64,000 nucleotides of DNA from Campylobacteraceae bacterium (GTDB lineage Bacteria > Campylobacterota > Campylobacteria > Campylobacterales > Sulfurovaceae): the NCBI GenBank assembly GCA_027036015.1, contig JALVTH010000060.1, positions 1 to 64,000 of the forward strand. The letters are read 5' to 3'. The notes below the pieces were generated by a model. The model was not told the origin of the DNA. It saw nothing but the letters and a program-made list of their open reading frames with translations, and searched no databases. This document shows, piece by piece, positions 58,025 through 64,000 of this stretch. The translations under genes and the position numbers were made by a program. Every line of letters begins with the position of its first letter. Positions within the stretch are counted from its first letter, which is position 1.

Positions 58025-58917
58025 ATTTAATAGATACAATTGGCAATACTCCTTTAGTTAAACTTGAAAGACTCTCAAATGAGCTTGAATGCAACATTTA
58101 TGCTAAATGTGAGTTTTTCAATCCAGGAGGCTCCATTAAAGATAGGATTGCTCTTTTTATGGTAGAAGATGCCCTAAAACAAAATCCAAATATAAATGGC
58201 TTTATTGAACCAACAAGTGGCAATACTGGTATTGGTTTGGCTTTAGTTTGTGCAATAAAAAAGATTCCTTTAACAATTGTTATGCCAAAATCAATGAGCC
58301 TTGAACGAAGAGCTACAATAAAGCATTTTGGAGCAAATTTGGTTTTAACTCCAGCAAAAGAGGGAATGCAAGGAGCAATTAATAAAGCCAAAGAAATTGC
58401 TAAAGAGCAAAATTTATTGATGCTCAATCAATTTGAAAACCCCTCAAATCCAAAAGCACATTACCAAACCACAGCAGTAGAAATTGAAAAAGCGCTTCCT
58501 TTTTTTGATATTTTTTTAACAGGAATTGGCACAGGCGGAACAATTAGCGGTGTTGGAAAATATTTTCAAGACAAAGGTAAAAAAATTCAAATAGTTGGTG
58601 TTGAACCGCTTGAATCAGCTGTACTTAGTGGCAAAGAAAAAGGAGCGCACGAAATTGAAGGAATTGGAGCTGGATTTATTCCAAAAATTTTAGATATTTC
58701 CCTTTTAGATGATGTCATAGCCGTTAGTTCAGATGAAGCTATAAATGAAGCAAAGAATTTAGCTAAAGAGGGCTTTTTTGTAGGAATTTCAAGTGGCGCA
58801 AATATTGCTGCTCTTAAAAAACTTGCCCAAAAACAAAATATCAAAGGCAAAAAGATTGTAACCATCCTCCAAGATAGCGCTGCAAGATATTTAAGCACAA
58901 GACTTTTTCAAGAGTAA
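58021..58917 (+). CDS. cysK: Cysteine synthase family protein
   Basis: [50 protein letters not shown]. Confidence 0.9.
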   Translation: MNLIDTIGNTPLVKLERLSNELECNIYAKCEFFNPGGSIKDRIALFMVEDALKQNPNINGFIEPTSGNTGIGLALVCAIKKIPLTIVMPKSMSLERRATIKHFGANLVLTPAKEGMQGAINKAKEIAKEQNLLMLNQFENPSNPKAHYQTTAVEIEKALPFFDIFLTGIGTGGTISGVGKYFQDKGKKIQIVGVEPLESAVLSGKEKGAHEIEGIGAGFIPKILDISLLDDVIAVSSDEAINEAKNLAKEGFFVGISSGANIAALKKLAQKQNIKGKKIVTILQDSAARYLSTRLFQE

Positions 58918-58946
58918 ATGGCAAAATGCCATTTTACTTTCTTGAT

Positions 58947-59513
58947 TTAAAAATCTCCATTTGCTGCCTTATCCATCATAGTATATAAAATCTTTTTCAC
59001 ATGGTTACCATATTTAAGCATTTTAGGTGGAAGTGGATGGCCACCATGAATCATTAAATCCATATCAAGCAAATAGAGCCAATAGTTATGATTACTATCT
59101 TCCATTATTACAATTCTACAAGGTAAATAGGCTCCATAAGCCATAGAAAATTTTACCATCTCAATTGCAATATTTGGCTGGCAATAACTAAGCACTCTAA
59201 CATAGGGTTGTTTTTTACCAGTTCTTAATTCCACCTCTTTTGATAACGGCAAATCGCCAACTGGCTTAATTCCCATTTCATTTGCTACGCTATTTAAAGA
59301 TTCTATAATCTCTTCTGGTTTGATACCTTTTTTTACCTTTACCTTATAAACAGTTGCTTCTGCGATATTACCTGTTTTAATAAGAGTTGGAATCATCTTT
59401 GAATAGACATCTTTTGCTTTTGGGTCAAAATCTTTTACTAAATATGCAAAATAAACAACTCCAACTATTGCTATAAAACCAATAAAAGCTAAAATATTTT
59501 TTAGCAGTTTCAT
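58947..59513 (-). CDS. DUF302 domain membrane-anchored protein
   Basis: YLPCRIVIMEDSNHNYWLYLLDMDLMIHGG; N-terminal TM. Confidence 0.75.
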   Translation of the reverse strand: MKLLKNILAFIGFIAIVGVVYFAYLVKDFDPKAKDVYSKMIPTLIKTGNIAEATVYKVKVKKGIKPEEIIESLNSVANEMGIKPVGDLPLSKEVELRTGKKQPYVRVLSYCQPNIAIEMVKFSMAYGAYLPCRIVIMEDSNHNYWLYLLDMDLMIHGGHPLPPKMLKYGNHVKKILYTMMDKAANGDF

Positions 59514-59606
59514 AATGAGTCCTTTTTTATTTATTATATAATAAAATAAATTTTTTTTATAGTTTTGTTTCAATTATTTTTATTTTTAAGAAGATTTGTA
59601 ACAAAT

Positions 59607-60437
59607 TTACTTTAAAACTTGGCAAGGATCGATGTTATAAAACTCTTGTAATTCTTTATATAAAGAAGGAAATCTGTTTTTTAAAGAGCAAGGTCGAAGG
59701 AAAAAACGCTCACTTAAGATAGCAAAAAACTCTGCCTCATTTGTAGCGGCATAAGAGCCAAGTAACTTAAATTTATCAATGTATCGATTTGCAATTTCTC
59801 TTGCTTTTAGTTTATCATACTCTCTTAAAACTACTTTTACCCACTCTTTTATTTTATTTTTAGGTAGTGGCGGAATTCCATTAGCTACTCCATCTAAATA
59901 ATCAATTTCATGGGCAAATTCATGAATAATAACATTTTCTTTACTTAAACTAAAAGCTTCTTTTTTTACTTCATCCCAAACTAATACAATACTATCTTGC
60001 GTTGCTTGACCACTAATGATAAGATCTTGCTCTTGCACAATTCCTTCATTAGCTCTCTTATCTTGTAAAAAAAGAGTATGAGGATAGATATAAATTGTTT
60101 TTACATTCTCATAACAGCCCATATTTAAATGCAAAATAATAAAACAAGCCCAAAAGGCAATTGTAACTTTCATTTCTATCGTTACTGGAATATTTTTACC
60201 AATAAAATCTTTGGAGTTTATAAAAATAATAATAGATTTTTCTATTTTTTCTTTTTCTTGAGGTGAAAGTTTTTGATAATAAGGAATTTGAAAAAGTATG
60301 CTTTTTGCTTCTTGGTTTAAGCCTTTTTTCAAAGAATGTTTTATTTTTAGTTTTTGTAAAAATTCTATAAGAGCATCAAAAAAAACAACAATAATGCCAA
60401 TAAATCCAATGAATACTATTAAACTTAAATAATACAT
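59607..60437 (-). CDS. MtfA/M90-like zinc peptidase
   Basis: NVIIHEFAHEIDYLDGVANGIP HEFAH motif; N-terminal TM. Confidence 0.85.
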   Translation of the reverse strand: MYYLSLIVFIGFIGIIVVFFDALIEFLQKLKIKHSLKKGLNQEAKSILFQIPYYQKLSPQEKEKIEKSIIIFINSKDFIGKNIPVTIEMKVTIAFWACFIILHLNMGCYENVKTIYIYPHTLFLQDKRANEGIVQEQDLIISGQATQDSIVLVWDEVKKEAFSLSKENVIIHEFAHEIDYLDGVANGIPPLPKNKIKEWVKVVLREYDKLKAREIANRYIDKFKLLGSYAATNEAEFFAILSERFFLRPCSLKNRFPSLYKELQEFYNIDPCQVLK

Positions 60438-60537
60438 CCTCTACTTTTTAAAAAATGCTACTTTTATTGCACATATGTTCACAACAATTATACTATAATA
60501 ATATATAGAAAAATTTTTTATTAAAGGACGGGAAAAA

Positions 60538-61761
60538 ATGAGTGCTTTAAAAAAACTTGTCATTATTGGCGGTGGATTTGCGGGGTTAAGAGCTCTATAT
60601 AAGTTGAGTGATTATGATTATCATTTTGAAATAACTTTAATTGATAGTAATGATTTTTCTTTAGAAAAGCCAGCACTTCCTGAAGTTGCTATGGAAAATA
60701 AAGATGAAAGTGAGGTAAAAATTACTCTCCCTCCAGTTGCAAGAAAAAGCAAAGCAGCATTTATTCAAGATGAGGTAGAAAGAATTGATGCTTCTAATCA
60801 AAAAATATTTTTAAAAAGTGGCAAAGAGTTGGAGTATGATTATCTCTTAATTGCAAGTGGAGCAATTAAAGATTATAATGCAATTAAAGGCTATCAAGAG
60901 TTTGGATATTCCGTTTGCGATAACAAAGAGGCAAAAAGATTGCATGAGAAATTAAAAGATTTTGAAGGTGGAGCAATTGTAACTGGAGCTGCAAAAAGTG
61001 AATTTGGCACTCTTATTGATGCTCCAAACCTTAAAGCTCCTTGCGAGGGTCCAATTGGTGAGATTATGTTTATGATGGATCATAAGTTAAGAAAAATGGG
61101 GCTAAGAGATAAAAGTTCTATTACCGTTTTTAGCCCAAGCAAAATCTTTTTTGAAGATGTGGGTGATAGAGCAAGAGGAGTCGTTGCAAAGATTATGAAA
61201 GAGCGCGATATTAGCTTACTTACAAATAAAGAGTTAGTTGAAATTACAAAAGAGTCAGTCATTTTTAGTGATGGGAGCGAAATTCCTTGCGATTTAGCTA
61301 TTATTATTCCTCCATATAAAGCGCCAAAGTTTATTGCAAAGAGTAATTTAGGCGATGATAAAGGATGGGTTCCAACAAATAAAGAGATGGTGCACATTAA
61401 CTATCCAAATATTTTTGCAGCGGGAGATTGCACAGCTTTAGCTCAACCAAAATTGGGTCACATTGCTATCAATCAAGCTGATGTTGCTGTAAGTTCTATT
61501 TTAAAAGCTGAAAATATTGAGCATGAAGAAGTCAAATTTAATCCGGAAGTCTTTTGCATCATGAATATGGGTGGTTTTGAAGCAACACTTATTTATTCAA
61601 ATATGCTTTTTGGAGGCAAAGATGATTTAGCTTGGCATTCTCCAATTGCAAAATTGATGAAAACAAGTTTTGATGAGGAGTATCACTTTACAAATGGTCA
61701 TATGCCACCAGATATAATGACAAAAGCGCTTGAATCACTACTTATTCAGTTTAAGGAGTAA
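60538..61761 (+). CDS. FAD-dependent NAD(P)/sulfide-quinone-type oxidoreductase
   Basis: LVIIGGGFAGLRALYKL, YDYLLIASGA, NIFAAGDCTAL. Confidence 0.85.
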   Translation: MSALKKLVIIGGGFAGLRALYKLSDYDYHFEITLIDSNDFSLEKPALPEVAMENKDESEVKITLPPVARKSKAAFIQDEVERIDASNQKIFLKSGKELEYDYLLIASGAIKDYNAIKGYQEFGYSVCDNKEAKRLHEKLKDFEGGAIVTGAAKSEFGTLIDAPNLKAPCEGPIGEIMFMMDHKLRKMGLRDKSSITVFSPSKIFFEDVGDRARGVVAKIMKERDISLLTNKELVEITKESVIFSDGSEIPCDLAIIIPPYKAPKFIAKSNLGDDKGWVPTNKEMVHINYPNIFAAGDCTALAQPKLGHIAINQADVAVSSILKAENIEHEEVKFNPEVFCIMNMGGFEATLIYSNMLFGGKDDLAWHSPIAKLMKTSFDEEYHFTNGHMPPDIMTKALESLLIQFKE

Positions 61762-61764
61762 CAA

Positions 61765-62007
61765 ATGTTTGATTTTATTAAATCTATTACTAATTGGGCC
61801 ATTGAAAAAGAAGAAGAGTTAGCAAAACAGTGTGCAATAAGTGTATGCGATATAAATGAGCAAATTGCCAAAGTAAAAGCCAAAAAAGAAGAGCTTATTA
61901 AAAAATGCAAAGAGGAGCAAGATGAACTTGAACATTTGCTTGATAGATTACACTTTATTAAAGCTGAAGCTATGAAGTGTCAAGAAAATAGTGAGCAAAA
62001 AAGCTAA
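61765..62007 (+). CDS. Hypothetical coiled-coil protein
   Basis: 80 aa, immediately follows the oxidoreductase. Confidence 0.55.
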   Translation: MFDFIKSITNWAIEKEEELAKQCAISVCDINEQIAKVKAKKEELIKKCKEEQDELEHLLDRLHFIKAEAMKCQENSEQKS

Positions 62008-62008
62008 G

Positions 62009-63349
62009 CTATTTTTTGCTTAGCTTAGTAATCTCTTGCTGAAGCTCTTTTTCTATTTTTTCATCAATACTTATTGCATCATCAATTAAAATGCCAGCAT
62101 TTGGATTGTCAAAAATAGCTTTGTTAAACTTCTTTTCATTTTTTGCAACAATTAATGTCACCACTGCATCACCTGTTACATTAATAATGGTTCTTGCCAT
62201 ATCAAGCAATCGATCAACACCTAAAATAAGCCCTATCCCTTCAAGTGGCAAATGAACTTGCGTAAATACCATAGAAAGCATCACAAGTCCAACTCCAGGC
62301 ACACCAGCAGTTCCAATAGAAGCTAAGGTTGCCATTAAAATTACTGTCAAATAGCCACTAAGCCCCAAATCAACTCCATAAACATTTGCAATAAAAACAG
62401 TAGCCACCCCTTGCATAATAGCTGTTCCATCCATATTTATAGTTGCGCCAAAAGGGATAGTAAAAGAGGCAATTGAATTATCTATTCCCATTTTTTGTGT
62501 TACTACACGCATAGTAACTGGAATTGTTGCATTTGAGCTTGAAGTTGAAAAGGCAAAAAGTTGCATCTCTTTGGCTTTATTTAAAAACATTTTTATACTA
62601 ACTCGTCCCAAAAGCTTTAAAAGCCCCATTTGCGTAATGAATAGATGCAAAGCTAAAGCCAAAAGCAATACTCCTACATATTCAAGCAATTTGGCAAACA
62701 AATCAAGCCCAAGTGTTGCAAAGGCTTTAGCAATCAAAGCAAAAACGGCAATTGGAGCTGTTGCCATAATAATTGTTACCATTTTCATCATAGCTTCATT
62801 AACAATTTCAATCACATCTACCAAAGGCTTTGCTTTAACTCCTACCATAATAATTGAAATACCAAATAAAATGGCAAAAAAGATAATTTGTAGCATATTA
62901 TCATGACTTAAAGCATTAAAAATATTGGTTGGAATAATATTAATAAGCACTTGGCTAAGTGATGGTGCTTCTTTGGCACTAAAGCTTGCAGAGCTTGTTA
63001 AATGAAGTCCCTCTCCAATATGAAGCGATGCAGCTAAAGTAACAGCAATAGCAATTGCAATGGCTGTTGTTAAAAGATAGAGCAAAAAGGTTTTAACCCC
63101 AACTTTTCCAAGCTCTTTAATATCACCAATGCCAAGCACTCCTGTAATTAAAGAAAAAAGCACTAAGGGCGCTACAAGCATTTTAAGGGCTGAAATAAAC
63201 ATCTTTCCAATAATTAAAAAGAGCCCATGAACAATATAGCTATCAATAAAGCCACCTTTGCTAAATTGTAAAAGATTTATTCCAAGCCCAACAATTGCTC
63301 CTAAAATCATTGCAATTACAACTTTTTGCGTTAGAGATAACTTTTTCAT
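62009..63349 (-). CDS. Dicarboxylate/amino acid:cation symporter (DAACS family)
   Basis: FSTSSSNATIPVT, FTIPFGATINMDGTAIMQGVATVFIANVYG. Confidence 0.93.
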   Translation of the reverse strand: MKKLSLTQKVVIAMILGAIVGLGINLLQFSKGGFIDSYIVHGLFLIIGKMFISALKMLVAPLVLFSLITGVLGIGDIKELGKVGVKTFLLYLLTTAIAIAIAVTLAASLHIGEGLHLTSSASFSAKEAPSLSQVLINIIPTNIFNALSHDNMLQIIFFAILFGISIIMVGVKAKPLVDVIEIVNEAMMKMVTIIMATAPIAVFALIAKAFATLGLDLFAKLLEYVGVLLLALALHLFITQMGLLKLLGRVSIKMFLNKAKEMQLFAFSTSSSNATIPVTMRVVTQKMGIDNSIASFTIPFGATINMDGTAIMQGVATVFIANVYGVDLGLSGYLTVILMATLASIGTAGVPGVGLVMLSMVFTQVHLPLEGIGLILGVDRLLDMARTIINVTGDAVVTLIVAKNEKKFNKAIFDNPNAGILIDDAISIDEKIEKELQQEITKLSKK

Positions 63350-63373
63350 TTTTCTCCTTTCAACTCCTCTTTT

Positions 63374-63422
63374 CACAACTCACTAATCACTCTTCACTAA
63401 TTACTAATCACTCCTTACTCTC
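63374..63422. repeat. Degenerate 7-bp-period tandem array 3
   Basis: CACAACT CACTAAT CACTCTT CACTAAT TACTAAT CACTCCT TACTCTC; overlaps stop codon 63415-63417 of the minus-strand gene. Confidence 0.9.
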
Positions 63423-64000
63423 TAAGTAATTCTGGTCGATATTCAAAGTGCATTGAATCAAAGTGATACCACTTTCCACCCCAAATAAAGCCATGCTTTT
63501 CAAAAATTTGCACAATCTCTTTTGGAATTTTGTTTTTAAATGCACTCTTTTGCCAGCGCCAATAGGCACTATATTTAACATTAATATCAATTGCTGCGCC
63601 AAATGAGTGCACACTAAGGCGCTTTGTTCCAGCAATATATCGCCATTTATATGTGCCACCAATTGGATAGAGATATTTATAATAAGATGGCGGTAATTTT
63701 TTTAAATCTAAATAGACTGCTTTCAGAGCTCTTGCAACGCCTTCTTTTTTGGTAACTTTAATTTTGCCACCAAGCCAAGGAATTGTAACTAAATTTTTCT
63801 CTACCTCTTTGGGAGAGCTTCCATAGAGCATCTTAAAAAATGCTTCATTTCTAATGCGCCCTGGATCATAATTTTGTGGCATCTTTGTAACAAAATTTTT
63901 AGGATACTTAAAAACAAACATATCCTCAATATCTGCATGATTTAAAAGTTTAAAAAAACTTTTTTTCTCTCCATCATCATACAAAAGCTTTTTGCCATTT
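63415..64000 (-). CDS. M15-family (VanY-like) D,D-carboxypeptidase, N-terminus probably beyond window
   Basis: KRLSVHSFGAAIDINVKYSAYW, GFIWGGKWYHFDSMHFEYRPELL (SxHxxGxAxD, HFE); frame stays open through 64000. Confidence 0.85.
   Translation of the reverse strand, partial: NGKKLLYDDGEKKSFFKLLNHADIEDMFVFKYPKNFVTKMPQNYDPGRIRNEAFFKMLYGSSPKEVEKNLVTIPWLGGKIKVTKKEGVARALKAVYLDLKKLPPSYYKYLYPIGGTYKWRYIAGTKRLSVHSFGAAIDINVKYSAYWRWQKSAFKNKIPKEIVQIFEKHGFIWGGKWYHFDSMHFEYRPELLRE

Noticed and set aside
1-64000. tRNA, rRNA, tmRNA or other structured ncRNA genes
   Set aside because: No T-loop/anticodon pattern or rRNA-like stretch recognised by eye in intergenic DNA; a covariance-model scan would be needed to exclude small ones.

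Overview
AT-rich, gene-dense 64 kb chromosomal window, most likely from a Campylobacterota (Epsilonproteobacteria) genome. Evidence for this is the housekeeping gene set, the HP0268-like protein next to miaB, and the cdsA-dxr arrangement; the taxonomy is inference. Most of it is core metabolism and information processing: purF, dapB, trxBA, purM, cdsA-dxr, tsaD, corA, miaB, nusA, tpiA-pgk, nadD-rsfS, secDF-yajC, lnt, yidD, pyrC, cysK-like. I saw no rRNA, tRNA, CRISPR array, IS element or prophage. The most notable items are: (1) a NO-reductase-like heme-copper oxidase locus (no CuA ligands, CuB His replaced by Asp, no helix VI Tyr) with a perfect FNR-type palindrome placed about -41.5 from a predicted start, and an in-frame TAA splitting subunit I; (2) a DUF2173-DUF2173-SCP2-like cassette behind a strong sigma70-type promoter with a 13-bp inverted repeat in the 5' UTR; (3) three degenerate 7-bp-period tandem arrays, each abutting the stop codon of a minus-strand gene; (4) three toxin-antitoxin loci within about 14 kb, one intact (GNAT) and two decayed (HEPN/MNT and Phd/PIN) with readable frameshifts and stops; (5) a copper-amine-oxidase-like protein that seems to have lost cofactor and metal motifs; (6) a protein joining an N-terminal cold-shock-like domain to C-terminal transmembrane helices. 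All calls come from reading sequence and ORFs by eye; no database search was run.
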